A DNA stretch of 64,000 nucleotides from Kosakonia oryzendophytica (lineage in GTDB: Bacteria; Pseudomonadota; Gammaproteobacteria; Enterobacterales; Enterobacteriaceae). The notes below the pieces were generated by a model. It saw nothing but the letters and a program-made list of their open reading frames with translations. It was not told the origin of the DNA and ran no database searches. The stretch lies in NCBI RefSeq assembly GCF_900094925.1, contig NZ_FMAY01000005.1, forward strand, positions 186,001-250,000, in the 5' to 3' direction. A program made the position numbers and the translations under genes. Shown here piece after piece: positions 26,061-35,229 of this stretch. Position 1 is the stretch's first letter. Each line of letters opens with the position of its first letter.

Positions 26061-29047
26061 TTCAGGTACACACTCCCGCTGTCGATCCAGTAATGGCTTC
26101 CGCTATGGCGGCGATCGGCCAGCGTATTCAGTTTAAACGTTAACGCATCAGGGGCGACCGGTGTGCCATCCTGTAACCAGGCTTCGCTGAGGGCGAAAGA
26201 TTCCGGCCCATGTTGTTTGTTACCACCGCTGAATTTCAGACGCACGTTCAGCACACCGTCTCCGGCAATGGCTTTCGCCAGTTCCTGAGAGTTGATACTC
26301 AACGTATAGAGCGGGGTGGCTGGCCAGCGGGCATTTGCCAGTTGGCGGAACCCCAACGTTACATTTCCGCGCAGCGGGAAGTGTAAACGCGCGTCCAGCT
26401 TCGCGCCCGGCTTATCTAAATCAATGTCGTGATACCAGATATTCTCGTCGCGCAGGGTGTTGACCACGTTATCCAGCACCCCGAGGTAGCGCACGGTAGA
26501 GTAGGCGCCAATGTCCGCTGCTTTAAAGTTAAAGCGCGGCAGACGCAAATCCAGCGCCAGGCTACAGAGCATCGCGCCGACGGCCGCGGTGGATTTCGGG
26601 TTGCCAATTTTGCCTTGCTGGCTGAAGGGATACCACTCATGCACGCGATATTTATCCAGCCACACCATTCGGTTGACCGGCACTGGTTGTAAGTGGCGGA
26701 TCAGCGCTTGTACGCCAGGCAGACAGCCAGGGCGGCCGGTAATGAGCAGCACGTCGCAGCAATAATGGCTGATGGCTTCGCACACTGCGTGGAGCGGGGC
26801 GGTAAGGGTGAACTGCCCGGCCAGCATGGCGTTTTGTAACTCTTGGAAATTCACCTGTAACGGAACATCCAGTACATCAAATTCAGCAGAACCCGCAGGC
26901 AGCGCATGATCAATGGCCTGCTTCAGGTAGTTCATCACATTGCGCGTTGGCTGTTGGGTAAGCAACTCGCCAAACGTGGCGTGCAACCCGGCCAGCGGAT
27001 CGTTGATGTCGCTCTCTTCCCAGGCGGCAAGAATGGCATGGCCGATAGGCATAAAGAGTTGCAGCGTGGTTTGCTGGCGCAATACCGCCTGAGTATCAAT
27101 ACGGCCGGAATCGCCAAACAGGGCCGCCATAATCGCAGCGGCATCGGTGATCCCGGCTTTTTGCATGTGGGTTTGCAATGCAGGCAGAACGCAGCGCTGA
27201 ATAACGTCCAGCAGAATGTCGTCCCCGGCCACTTTGAAACCTTCGCGGAACAACAGTTTCGGTGTAATTTTCACATTGCTGCCGGTTCCGTCATCCAACT
27301 GATAATGGGTGATCGCCATATCCGTGGTGCCGCCACCAATGTCCACGGAGGCAACACGCAGCGAACGACCCGGCGCAGCCTCCGGTGCGTCGGTGCGATC
27401 CGGGCGAGCGGTCGCGGCGAAGAATGTTTCGGTTTGCCCGGCAAAACGGGAAATGGCTTCGTTATACAACCACACCAGTTGCCCACAGCTCGCTTCGTCC
27501 CACTCCATTTGAATATGCGGCACCGGAACAACGCTTTTTTCCTGCTGTTTACGGTTGGCGAAATCTTCATCCTGCGGATGCCAGCCCATGGCTTTCCATA
27601 CCAGCGCGATAGCTTCAAACATACGGCGGCGGAAAATTTCCCGCTCCTGTTTTGGCATTGCGGAGGGCAGGGTCAGAATGATGGTACGCAACTGGCGCGG
27701 CGAAGCCGGGAAACCAAGACGCAAGCGTGTGGCAACGCTGTTGATCTGCCCGAGCGCTTGCGCCAGCAATTCGCACAGCATATGGGTCATCAGCGTGCTG
27801 CGGCTGTACTGCGGTGAAAAGACCGGCAGACGCTCATCCAGCGGCAGGCTGTACAGCGGCTGGCCTTCGTCATTCATCAGGTTCATCAGCGGGAATGCAG
27901 TCGCCAGCGGTTCACGCTGGGTTTTGCTGTTCATCTGGCTAAAGCGCCAGTCCTGCAAGACCGGGGTTTCGTCCCACAAATAGCGGCGAGGGCTGGAGAT
28001 CCCGCTGTTGCCTTCGGTGCCCAGACGTTGCATCGCCAGTTTGCGGGCTTCATCACCGACACGCACGATAGAGGGCCAGATAAAAGCATCTTCACGCCCG
28101 CTCTCTACGGAAAAATGTTGCTTGCCGAAGCGGGCTTCTGAGAACTCAAGACGGCTGGTAAACAGTGGCTCATTGAGGAACTGCGGTTCACTCAGGGAAC
28201 GCACCTGCAGTTCGGCAGTCTGACGCAGACCATCGTTAGCATCACCATGATCTTCAATAATCACGCCGCAGGTATGGGTGTTACCGACATCCAGAATCAA
28301 ATCCACCGGGATCGCCGGGGTGCTCAGGGTATGGGTGACGATCTTCACTTCTGGCACCTGCAACTGCGTACCCAGCAGCGTCATCAGGTTCAACCAGTGC
28401 GCCTGGTACTCAAAACTGCGCAGCGCCTGGTTAATATCCCGCTCGCTACGGTTTTCGTTTTGCGTAGCCTGCTGAAAAGCTTCGCGCAACCAGCCGTCGA
28501 CCCAGGTTTGATCGAGAAAATCCGCCACTTCGTCATCGCGCCAGGCCAGAGAGAAGCGGGTGCCATTAAGGATATCGTTCTCCAGCGGCGCAAGGCTGCC
28601 CGGCGAGAGATCGTTAATCTGGCTGTCGAGCGCCAGCGCCACGCGGTGCGTATTACCTGCGCTGTCCGGCTCGCTCAGTTTGCGGATCTGCACGCGCGCC
28701 CAGTTATCCGGGCCTTCAACAAAGGTACGCGGCGGGTTGAAGCGTAAAAAGGGAATCGGTAGCCAGACGCCGTCAAGCAGCGCCAGCGAATACTGTAACG
28801 CGTGGGTGCTTTCCGGTTTCACCACTTCTGGTTGGCCGCCGTCGCGACCGGGCAGGGTAAAGCGCCCGTTCAGCAGGTCGAAATCCAGACGCAGCAGCGG
28901 GCCGTTGGCGGTTTTACGGACGAACCGACCGCTGTTTGGCGGATCTTGCGGCGTCAGGCCGAAATCAAGAAATTGCACGCCGCTGTTGGCAATCAGCGTC
29001 ACGCTCTGTTTGTAGTCGCAAAGATTAACCAGCATAAACTCAGTCAC
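26057..29047 (-). CDS. srfB: SrfB-like protein with Hsp70/actin-like ATPase motifs
   Basis: A 996-residue protein, second in srfABC. It has three segments that match the nucleotide pocket of the Hsp70/actin fold in order: a phosphate-1 type LILDVGNTHTCGV around residues 249-262, a phosphate-2 type VASVDIGGGTTDMAI around 564-578, and an adenosine-type LLITGRPGCLPGVQALI around 764-780. This supports a large ATPase of that fold with extra domains before and between the motifs. The Salmonella and Xenorhabdus homologues are described as virulence-linked, with no known activity. It overlaps srfA by 8 bp and srfC by 4 bp, so the three are produced together. Confidence 0.88.
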   Translation of the reverse strand: MTEFMLVNLCDYKQSVTLIANSGVQFLDFGLTPQDPPNSGRFVRKTANGPLLRLDFDLLNGRFTLPGRDGGQPEVVKPESTHALQYSLALLDGVWLPIPFLRFNPPRTFVEGPDNWARVQIRKLSEPDSAGNTHRVALALDSQINDLSPGSLAPLENDILNGTRFSLAWRDDEVADFLDQTWVDGWLREAFQQATQNENRSERDINQALRSFEYQAHWLNLMTLLGTQLQVPEVKIVTHTLSTPAIPVDLILDVGNTHTCGVIIEDHGDANDGLRQTAELQVRSLSEPQFLNEPLFTSRLEFSEARFGKQHFSVESGREDAFIWPSIVRVGDEARKLAMQRLGTEGNSGISSPRRYLWDETPVLQDWRFSQMNSKTQREPLATAFPLMNLMNDEGQPLYSLPLDERLPVFSPQYSRSTLMTHMLCELLAQALGQINSVATRLRLGFPASPRQLRTIILTLPSAMPKQEREIFRRRMFEAIALVWKAMGWHPQDEDFANRKQQEKSVVPVPHIQMEWDEASCGQLVWLYNEAISRFAGQTETFFAATARPDRTDAPEAAPGRSLRVASVDIGGGTTDMAITHYQLDDGTGSNVKITPKLLFREGFKVAGDDILLDVIQRCVLPALQTHMQKAGITDAAAIMAALFGDSGRIDTQAVLRQQTTLQLFMPIGHAILAAWEESDINDPLAGLHATFGELLTQQPTRNVMNYLKQAIDHALPAGSAEFDVLDVPLQVNFQELQNAMLAGQFTLTAPLHAVCEAISHYCCDVLLITGRPGCLPGVQALIRHLQPVPVNRMVWLDKYRVHEWYPFSQQGKIGNPKSTAAVGAMLCSLALDLRLPRFNFKAADIGAYSTVRYLGVLDNVVNTLRDENIWYHDIDLDKPGAKLDARLHFPLRGNVTLGFRQLANARWPATPLYTLSINSQELAKAIAGDGVLNVRLKFSGGNKQHGPESFALSEAWLQDGTPVAPDALTFKLNTLADRRHSGSHYWIDSGSVYLK

Positions 29048-30419
29048 CTGTTTTTCTGAACGTCACCGGAACAGTGGTTTTGGCGTCAAAACGCGCGTTA
29101 CATTCCGCGACGTCATTGGTGCTTGCTTTACAGGAAATTTCCGGCATCGGGTAGCGGGATCCGTCACTGCAACGTGCGTTGCCACGGCTCTTAATCATCA
29201 GTTCACCGGTGCCATGCAGACCGGAGTAGAGATCCGCGCGGCAGGTAATATTCTTACCGTGAACAATGCGTGCCGTGCCTTTATTGTTCTGGATCTGGAA
29301 GCGCACAGCAGGGGCTTTGCCGGTTTCCGGATCTTTAACGTCCAGCGCCACGCGCCAGTTGCCGTTAAGGAAGCGCGTAGAGCCAATTTTCACCTGCAGG
29401 GCGTCCATCACCAGCGCATCTTTGGGAATGGCGTTGATCACCACCGGCTCTTTCACTTCACGGGGCTCAGGCACTTTCTCTTCTGCACGCACTTCAGCAC
29501 GTACTTCAGCCTGATGCAGCGGCAGACTTGCTGCCAGCATCGGTGCTGCCTGTATCGGTTTTGGTGCAATCGCCACCGGAGCTGGCTGCGGCATGGCGGG
29601 CGCGGGTGTAGGGGTTTGCGTCGTTTGTTGATTGAGGACGAACGGTGCTGCCACGGCAATGGCGACGGCCGCCGCAACCGGCAATGCCCACAGACCATAA
29701 CGACGGCGTTTCTTCGCCACCGGCATCGGCATCGGCATCGGCGTCGGCGCAGAAGCAGGTGCTGGAGCTGGAACGGGCTCCGGCGCAACATTTTGCACAG
29801 GCGGCACGGGTGCGGGCTGAGGTTTGATTTCCGGCGCAGGCGTCAACAGCGGTTCATCAGCCTGGCTGAATGTTACGGCAACCGCAGTCTCTTCCTCTTC
29901 AGGTTCCGGTGGCAGAATAATGACCGGTTCTTCCTCTTCCTGTTGGCGCAAACATTCGAGGACATCCTCACGGGCGCTTTCGTTCAGGTTGACGAACCCC
30001 CAGAAGGTGATGACGGGTTTACCATCGACCAGGAAAACATGGTTTTCGCCGGGAAACTGCAACGCCTTTTCCAGCAGGGAACCAAATAACTGCTGCGCCG
30101 TTTTTGGCGATTGCATGCATTTGCGGCTCAATGCCGCGGCGCTATCCAGCGTGCTTTCGAGGTAGCGCAATGCCTTAAAACGCGCCTCTTCATCGGCGGC
30201 CTTCCACGAGACCGAACGCCCCTCAACGGGCGAATACCAGTCAACACGATCGCCTTCATCATTGACCTGGGGAATCGCCAGGCAGTCTACCAGCGCCTGC
30301 TGCTTACGCAGACGGAGTGCTTCACGAATTTGCAATGCCGAATCAAATACGGCCTGACCGCCGCCGCCAACGGCCTGGAAATCATCCAGATCACCGCTGC
30401 GCAAGAGAGTTTTTGCCAC
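29040..30419 (-). CDS. srfA: SrfA-like single-span membrane protein
   Basis: A 459-residue protein and first gene of srfABC. Residues 1-165 look cytoplasmic and helical; 165-235 are acidic, Pro/Ala-rich (PEPEEEETAVAV and repeated AP units); a single transmembrane helix follows at about 238-262 (YGLWALPVAAAVAIAVAAPF). The remaining 190 residues should be periplasmic and carry a Cys-containing C-terminal domain (ITCRADLYSGLHG, RCSDGSRYPMPEISC). It starts with GTG at 30419. It anchors SrfB/SrfC to the membrane in my reading; this is inference. A palindrome in the 278-bp upstream region may control the operon. Confidence 0.82.
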   Translation of the reverse strand: MAKTLLRSGDLDDFQAVGGGGQAVFDSALQIREALRLRKQQALVDCLAIPQVNDEGDRVDWYSPVEGRSVSWKAADEEARFKALRYLESTLDSAAALSRKCMQSPKTAQQLFGSLLEKALQFPGENHVFLVDGKPVITFWGFVNLNESAREDVLECLRQQEEEEPVIILPPEPEEEETAVAVTFSQADEPLLTPAPEIKPQPAPVPPVQNVAPEPVPAPAPASAPTPMPMPMPVAKKRRRYGLWALPVAAAVAIAVAAPFVLNQQTTQTPTPAPAMPQPAPVAIAPKPIQAAPMLAASLPLHQAEVRAEVRAEEKVPEPREVKEPVVINAIPKDALVMDALQVKIGSTRFLNGNWRVALDVKDPETGKAPAVRFQIQNNKGTARIVHGKNITCRADLYSGLHGTGELMIKSRGNARCSDGSRYPMPEISCKASTNDVAECNARFDAKTTVPVTFRKTGD

Positions 30420-30554
30420 GTTTTCATCCCATAGACTTCTTCACGCGTCTACTCTACGCAATGCGATAGCAAGTAAACGGCAGAAGAAAGCTCAAAACCA
30501 TTGAATTCTCGACGCATTGATACCGTCGAATCGACTTGACGGCACGAAAAACAC

Positions 30555-30576
30555 TTAACATAAATTTTAATGTTAA
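30555..30576. promoter_or_regulatory. Palindrome between srfA and the divergent binding-protein gene
   Basis: TTAACAT (30555-30561) and ATGTTAA (30570-30576) form a 22-bp AT-rich dyad. It is 136 bp upstream of srfA and 122 bp upstream of the divergent binding-protein gene, and could bind a regulator serving either. No cognate regulator is apparent next to it. Confidence 0.4.
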
Positions 30577-30697
30577 TCATGGTGGATATTTCAGCGAAAT
30601 CAACTGCTTTAGAATAACCTGAGCGTGAATCGTTATTTGCCAGTTTGCCGGAGCTATGCTGTGATTACGGCTCCATATAAAAAAGAAGGTTCCTGAT

Positions 30698-32296
30698 ATG
30701 TCCACAGGGAAAACGCTGCTCGCTCTCGCATTGAGCACACTGTTACCAGCAAGCGCTGCATGGGCAGCGGCAAATGATACCCTCATCTACTGCTCTGAAG
30801 CGTCGCCAGAGTCCTTTAACCCACAGATTGCCAGCTCCGGCCCGACGTTTGTCGCCAGCTCGCAGGTGCTTTACAACCGTCTGGTTAACTTCGATCCGGT
30901 AAAAAATACGCCGATTCCGTCGCTGGCTACCGGGTGGAAAGTCTCCGACGATGGCAAAACCTGGACGTTTACGTTGCGTCAGGGCGTGAAATTCAACAGC
31001 AACAAATACTTCAAACCCACGCGTGATTTTAATGCCGATGACGTGATTTTCTCCGTCCTGCGTCAAAAAGATGCGCAACATCCTTATCATAATGTTTCGC
31101 AAGGTAATTACGAATACTTCACCGATGTCGGCCTTGATAAGCTGATCAAAGAAGTGAAAAAAATCGACGACTACCACGTACAGTTTGTGCTCAATGAGCC
31201 AAATGCCGCGTTTCTGGCAGATTGGGGAATGGATTTTGCCTCCATTCTTTCTGCGGAGTATGCCGATGCGATGCTGAAAAAAGGCACGCCGGAATACGTC
31301 GACACCTGGCCTATTGGCACTGGCCCGTATGCACTGCAACAATATAAAGCCGACGCGCAGATTCGTTATATTGCCAACCCGAATTATTGGGATGGCCCGG
31401 TACCGACAAAACACCTGATCTTTGCCATCACACCAGATGTACAGACGCGACTGGCGAAGCTGCAAACCAACGAGTGCCAGATTATTCCCGCACCTTCGCC
31501 GGTGCAGTTTGATCAAATCAAAAATAATAAAGACCTGACCCTGCACACGGTCGATGCGCTGAACGTCGGGTATCTGGCGTTCAATACGGAGAAAAAACCG
31601 TTCGATAATGTGCTGGTGCGCCAGGCGCTGAATTATGCGACCGATAAACACGCGATTGTTAACGCCGTCTTCCTGGGGTCCGGTAGCGTGGCGAAATCGC
31701 CTTTGCCGCCCAATATGCTCGGTTTTAATAAAGACCTGAAGGACTACCCCTACGATCCTGAAAAAGCCAAAGCGCTGCTCAAACAGGCCGGTCTGGATAA
31801 AGGCTTTGAGGCCACGCTGTGGTCAATGCCGGTGCAGCGCCCGTACAACCCGAACTCGCGCCGTATTGCAGAGATGATTCAGGCGGACTGGGCGAAAGTG
31901 GGCGTGAAAGCGAAAATTGTCTCTTACGAGTGGGGCGAATACCTTTCGGGGATGCGTAAAGGCGAACACGACACGGCGCTGTTTGGCTGGATGTCGGACA
32001 ATGGCGATCCGGATAATTTTGCTGATGTATTGCTTGGTTGCAACAGCATAAAAACCGGTTCCAACGCCGCCCGCTGGTGCGATAAAGGGTATGATGCTCT
32101 CGTACAGAAAGCGAAGGTGGTGGCCGATCCGGCGTCGCGCGCCAAACTGTACAGCCAGGCACAGGAGATTTTCTACCAGCAAGCGCCATGGATCGCGCTG
32201 GCGAATGGTAAAACGTTCTATGCCACTCGCAGTAACGTGACCGGTTACAGCGTGAGCCTGATGGGCAGTGATTTTTCGAAAGCAAAACTGAATTAA
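30698..32296 (+). CDS. DppA-like ABC transporter substrate-binding protein
   Basis: A 532-residue periplasmic binding protein of the dipeptide/oligopeptide class (SBP_bac_5). A signal peptide (MSTGKTLLALALSTLLPASA, then AWA) precedes NDTLIYCSEASPESFNPQIA, which matches the DppA opening (LVYCSEGSPEGFNPQ). The typical blocks LRQGVKFNSNKYFKPTRDFN and PVQRPYNPNSRRIAEMIQAD follow. It is a paralogue of DppA, not DppA itself, and no permease or ATPase gene is adjacent, so it must borrow a transporter such as DppBCDF. ydcY starts 10 bp after it and may be co-transcribed. Ligand: probably a short peptide or haem, untested. Confidence 0.9.
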   Translation: MSTGKTLLALALSTLLPASAAWAAANDTLIYCSEASPESFNPQIASSGPTFVASSQVLYNRLVNFDPVKNTPIPSLATGWKVSDDGKTWTFTLRQGVKFNSNKYFKPTRDFNADDVIFSVLRQKDAQHPYHNVSQGNYEYFTDVGLDKLIKEVKKIDDYHVQFVLNEPNAAFLADWGMDFASILSAEYADAMLKKGTPEYVDTWPIGTGPYALQQYKADAQIRYIANPNYWDGPVPTKHLIFAITPDVQTRLAKLQTNECQIIPAPSPVQFDQIKNNKDLTLHTVDALNVGYLAFNTEKKPFDNVLVRQALNYATDKHAIVNAVFLGSGSVAKSPLPPNMLGFNKDLKDYPYDPEKAKALLKQAGLDKGFEATLWSMPVQRPYNPNSRRIAEMIQADWAKVGVKAKIVSYEWGEYLSGMRKGEHDTALFGWMSDNGDPDNFADVLLGCNSIKTGSNAARWCDKGYDALVQKAKVVADPASRAKLYSQAQEIFYQQAPWIALANGKTFYATRSNVTGYSVSLMGSDFSKAKLN

Positions 32297-32306
32297 AGGA
32301 GAGGGT

Positions 32307-32540
32307 ATGTCACACCTGGACGAAGTTGTTGCCCGCGTCGATGCGGCCATTGAACAGAGTGTTATTGCCGGCATGAACGAACTGTTGATTGAATTGAGCG
32401 ATGACGCCGCGCTGAGTCGTGAAGAACGTTATGCTCAGCAACAGCGCCTGCGACAAGCCATTGCTCATCATGGTCGCCAGCATAAAGAAGATTTGGATGC
32501 GCGACGGGAACAGCTGACCAAAGGTGGCTCGATCCTGTGA
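32307..32540 (+). CDS. ydcY: DUF2526 protein YdcY
   Basis: A 77-residue soluble protein that matches E. coli YdcY (DUF2526): MSHLDEVVARVDAAIEQSVI followed by a helical, charged stretch (EERYAQQQRLRQAIAHHG). The function is unknown. A strong AAGGAGAGGGT site precedes the ATG. It follows the DppA-like gene closely; in K-12 it follows ortT. The stop directly abuts the convergent ydcZ stop. Confidence 0.92.
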   Translation: MSHLDEVVARVDAAIEQSVIAGMNELLIELSDDAALSREERYAQQQRLRQAIAHHGRQHKEDLDARREQLTKGGSIL

Positions 32541-32990
32541 TCAGAACTGGCGTCTGGCCACCAGCCAGGCGCCAATCACCAGCAGTACGGCACCGCACAC
32601 CGGGCCGATAAGCGCCCGCATCGGGATCCCGTGACTTCTGACAACATCCAGTACCAACCCGCCAATCAGCTGGCTTGCCACTAACACCGCAATGGTGGTG
32701 GCCGCGCCGACATACTGATAGCCGCTGATGCTGGCGAAAACAAAAAATGATCCCAGCAGACCTGGAATTAACGTCCACCATTTCACGCTGGCATAGAGTT
32801 CCTGAAAGCCAGAAAGGCCATATTTAACCAGCAGGATACTGACAAACAGTACAATGCCCACCAGCGAGTTCAGCAACATCGCGATAAGGATCGTCGATGC
32901 TGACTGCGTGATGCGCACCATCAAGGTATTTTGCACCACCAGGCCAATACCGGCGGCAATCAGAAAGGTGAGCGTTAGCGACTGATTCAT
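32541..32990 (-). CDS. ydcZ: DMT-type membrane protein YdcZ (DUF606)
   Basis: A 149-residue inner-membrane protein with about five helices, of the DUF606/EamA-related small transporter family. It reads MNQSLTLTFLIAAGIGLVVQ, with AGAATTIAVLVASQLIGGLV in the middle, and has the length of E. coli YdcZ. Such half-size units usually work as dimers. The substrate is unknown. It overlaps the upstream mnaT by 4 bp, so it is translated with that gene. Confidence 0.93.
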   Translation of the reverse strand: MNQSLTLTFLIAAGIGLVVQNTLMVRITQSASTILIAMLLNSLVGIVLFVSILLVKYGLSGFQELYASVKWWTLIPGLLGSFFVFASISGYQYVGAATTIAVLVASQLIGGLVLDVVRSHGIPMRALIGPVCGAVLLVIGAWLVARRQF

Positions 32991-33505
32991 GGGAGCGCGT
33001 CCGGGTCGGTGCGGTTATCCAGTTGTAACTGCATAAACGTCAGATCCAGCCAGCGACCAAACTTGGTGCCAACCTGTGGCATTTGCCCGGTCGTGACAAA
33101 ACCCAGTTTGCTGTGCAGATGAATGGAACCGTGGTTTTGTGCCTCAATGCCCGCCACCATCACATGTTTACCCAAGCGTTTGGCGTCTTCGATTAACCGT
33201 TCCATTAATGCCAGTCCCAGGCCTTTGCCCTGATGATCCGGATGAACATAGACCGAGTGTTCAACGGTGTGGCGAAACCCGTCGAAAGCGCGCCAGTCGC
33301 CAAAGGATGCATAACCGGTAATCACACCGTTCTCTTCGCTGACCAGCACCGGGTAGCCGAGCAGAGCACGCGCTTCAAACCAGGCGATACGATTTTCCAC
33401 ATCGACGGTTTGGTCATTCCAGATCGCCGCCGTGTTCACCACAGCATGGTTATAAATCGCGGCGATTGCCGCGCAGTCCTCTCTGCCAGCATAACGAATA
33501 CTCAT
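32987..33505 (-). CDS. mnaT: L-amino acid N-acyltransferase MnaT (YncA)
   Basis: A 172-residue GNAT enzyme that in E. coli acetylates L-methionine, methionine sulfone/sulfoximine and related amino acids at the amino group. It has the acetyl-CoA loop in HPDHQGKGLGLALMERLIED (motif QGKGLG), and the protein is colinear with MnaT over its whole length (MSIRYAGREDCAAIAAIYNH). It is co-operonic with ydcZ and divergent from an XRE-cupin gene, whose product may control both. Role: detoxification of amino-acid analogues. Confidence 0.94.
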   Translation of the reverse strand: MSIRYAGREDCAAIAAIYNHAVVNTAAIWNDQTVDVENRIAWFEARALLGYPVLVSEENGVITGYASFGDWRAFDGFRHTVEHSVYVHPDHQGKGLGLALMERLIEDAKRLGKHVMVAGIEAQNHGSIHLHSKLGFVTTGQMPQVGTKFGRWLDLTFMQLQLDNRTDPDALP

Positions 33506-33507
33506 GG

Positions 33508-33553
33508 TTGAACCTCTATTTTGTACACTATAGTATTACGATATGAATACTAT
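33508..33553 (+). promoter_or_regulatory. Compact promoter/operator over the start of the XRE-cupin gene
   Basis: TTGAAC at 33508-33513 and TATAGT at 33529-33534 (15-bp spacer) form a promoter-like pair. The predicted start is at about 33541, only a few bases before the ATG at 33543. An inverted repeat ATAGTATT / AATACTAT (33530-33537 and 33546-33553) spans the -10 and the start codon, and no Shine-Dalgarno is visible. This suggests a leaderless message with autorepression. Confidence 0.45.
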
Positions 33554-34118
33554 CTCAGACACTATAAATCAACGGATCAGTGCACGAATTCGTGTCGAAC
33601 GCGAATCCCGCGGCTGGTCGCTCAGTGAACTGGCGGAGCGCGCCGGGGTGTCACGGGCGATGATCCACAAAATAGAACGTGCAGAAAGCAGCCCAACCGC
33701 GGCACTGCTGGCGCGGCTTTCCGGCGCGTTTGGCATCAGTATGTCAACGCTGATTGCACGTGCGGAAATGCAGGAAGGAAAACTGCTGCGCTATGCCGAT
33801 CAACCGGTCTGGCGCGATCCGCAAAGCCACTATCTGCGACGCCACGTCTCCCCCAGAAGCGATTTGCCTATCGATCTCGTGCACATTGAACTGCCTGCGG
33901 GCAGCAACATCCCGATGCCAGCCTCCTCGTATGCGCTGGCGCGCCAGTTAATCTGGTTGCAGGAAGGCGAGCTGGTTTTTCAGGAAGGGGACACGCGCCA
34001 CGAAATGAAAGCCGGGGATTGTCTGGAACTGGGCCCCCCCAATGATTGCCGGTTTATCAACGAAAGTGATGCGCCGTGCCATTATCTGGTTGTGCGACTT
34101 AACCATTCCAGCTCGTAA
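33543..34118 (+). CDS. XRE-cupin transcriptional regulator
   Basis: A 191-residue regulator with an N-terminal helix-turn-helix (about residues 18-70, WSLSELAERAGVSRAMIHKI then ERAESSPTAALLARLSGAFG) and a C-terminal cupin (about 110-190; PMPASSYALARQLIWLQEG, then GDCLELGPPNDCRF). It is a relative of SutR/PuuR but distinct from the SutR copy at 2843. It is divergent from mnaT-ydcZ (37 bp between starts), so it is a likely regulator of that pair, probably responding to an amino acid or derivative. No ribosome-binding site precedes the ATG. Confidence 0.88.
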   Translation: MNTISDTINQRISARIRVERESRGWSLSELAERAGVSRAMIHKIERAESSPTAALLARLSGAFGISMSTLIARAEMQEGKLLRYADQPVWRDPQSHYLRRHVSPRSDLPIDLVHIELPAGSNIPMPASSYALARQLIWLQEGELVFQEGDTRHEMKAGDCLELGPPNDCRFINESDAPCHYLVVRLNHSSS

Positions 34119-34185
34119 TGGAAACGCACACCGCGCTGTCAGCGACTAGTATCAATAGTTAGTCTGACAAGCAGAGGAGTGCAGA

Positions 34186-35223
34186 ATGAATCAACAATCT
34201 CACCGTAACCGCCGTTGGGTGCTGGCTTCACGCCCGCATGGCGCGCCGAACGCGGACAATTTCCGTCTGGAAGAAGACAGCATTGCCACCCCTGGAGAAG
34301 GCCAGGTGTTGCTGCGTACGGTTTACTTGTCCTTAGATCCTTATATGCGCGGGCGTATGAGCGATGCGCCTTCCTACACGCCGCCGGTACAAATAAATGA
34401 AGTGATGTGCGGCGGTACGGTTAGCCGGGTGGTGTCGTCGCTGCACCCGGACTTTGCTGAAGGGGACTGGGTATTAGGCTACAGCGGCTGGCAGGACTAT
34501 GACATTTCGGGTGGTGAAGGACTGGTAAATCTGGGCGCAAACCCGCAGCACCCTTCGTGGGCATTGGGTGTGCTTGGTATGCCGGGTTTTACCGCCTATA
34601 TGGGACTGCTGGATATTGGTCAACCGAAAGCCGGAGAAACACTGGTCGTTGCTGCCGCTACCGGGCCGGTCGGCTCGACCGTTGGGCAAATCGGCAAACT
34701 GAAAGGTTGCCATGTAGTGGGAGTGGCCGGGGGCAGTGAAAAATGTCGCCACGCTGTGGATGTATTGGGTTTTGATCACTGCCTCGATCACCATGCGCCA
34801 GATTTTGCCCAACAACTGAAAACGGCCTGTCCACAAGGTATCGATATTTATTTTGAAAATGTCGGTGGAAAAGTATTCGATGCCGTACTGCCGTTATTAA
34901 ATACTGCGGCGAGAATTCCGCTTTGTGGGCTGGTGAGTGGTTATAACGCAACCGAGCTTCCCGCCGGACCCGATCGTATTCCGCTATTAATGGCCACGCT
35001 GCTGAAAAAAAGAATCCGGTTGCAAGGGTTTATTATTAACCAGGATTATGGTCACCGCCTAAACGAATTTCAGCAAGAAATGGGGCAGTGGGTGAGTGAA
35101 GGAAAAATCCACTATCGCGAACATGTGACAGAAGGGCTGGAGAACGCGCCGGACGCCTTTTTCGGCCTGCTCGAAGGAAAAAACTTTGGCAAAGCGGTAG
35201 TCAAAATAGGCGCAGAAAGCTAA
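34186..35223 (+). CDS. curA: NADPH-dependent curcumin/alkenal reductase CurA (YncB)
   Basis: A 345-residue medium-chain reductase of the leukotriene-B4-dehydrogenase type that reduces C=C bonds of curcumin and other enones with NADPH. The match with E. coli CurA is clear: RRWVLASRPHGAPNADNFRL and LDPYMRGRMSDAPSY. The Rossmann NADPH loop is AATGPVGSTVGQIGKLKG (about residues 155-172). No zinc ligands are present, as in the family. AGAGGAG precedes the ATG. A hairpin (35230-35252) follows the stop. Confidence 0.94.
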   Translation: MNQQSHRNRRWVLASRPHGAPNADNFRLEEDSIATPGEGQVLLRTVYLSLDPYMRGRMSDAPSYTPPVQINEVMCGGTVSRVVSSLHPDFAEGDWVLGYSGWQDYDISGGEGLVNLGANPQHPSWALGVLGMPGFTAYMGLLDIGQPKAGETLVVAAATGPVGSTVGQIGKLKGCHVVGVAGGSEKCRHAVDVLGFDHCLDHHAPDFAQQLKTACPQGIDIYFENVGGKVFDAVLPLLNTAARIPLCGLVSGYNATELPAGPDRIPLLMATLLKKRIRLQGFIINQDYGHRLNEFQQEMGQWVSEGKIHYREHVTEGLENAPDAFFGLLEGKNFGKAVVKIGAES

Positions 35224-35229
35224 GCAAAC

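Noticed and set aside
26057-29047. Large plus-strand readings over srfB such as 26906-27817 and 28247-28747
   Set aside because: They lie opposite the highly conserved SrfB frame and are shadows of its codon bias.
29214-30089. Arg/His-rich 291-codon reading opposite srfA
   Set aside because: Low-complexity repeats come from the antisense of the Pro/Ala-rich srfA linker.
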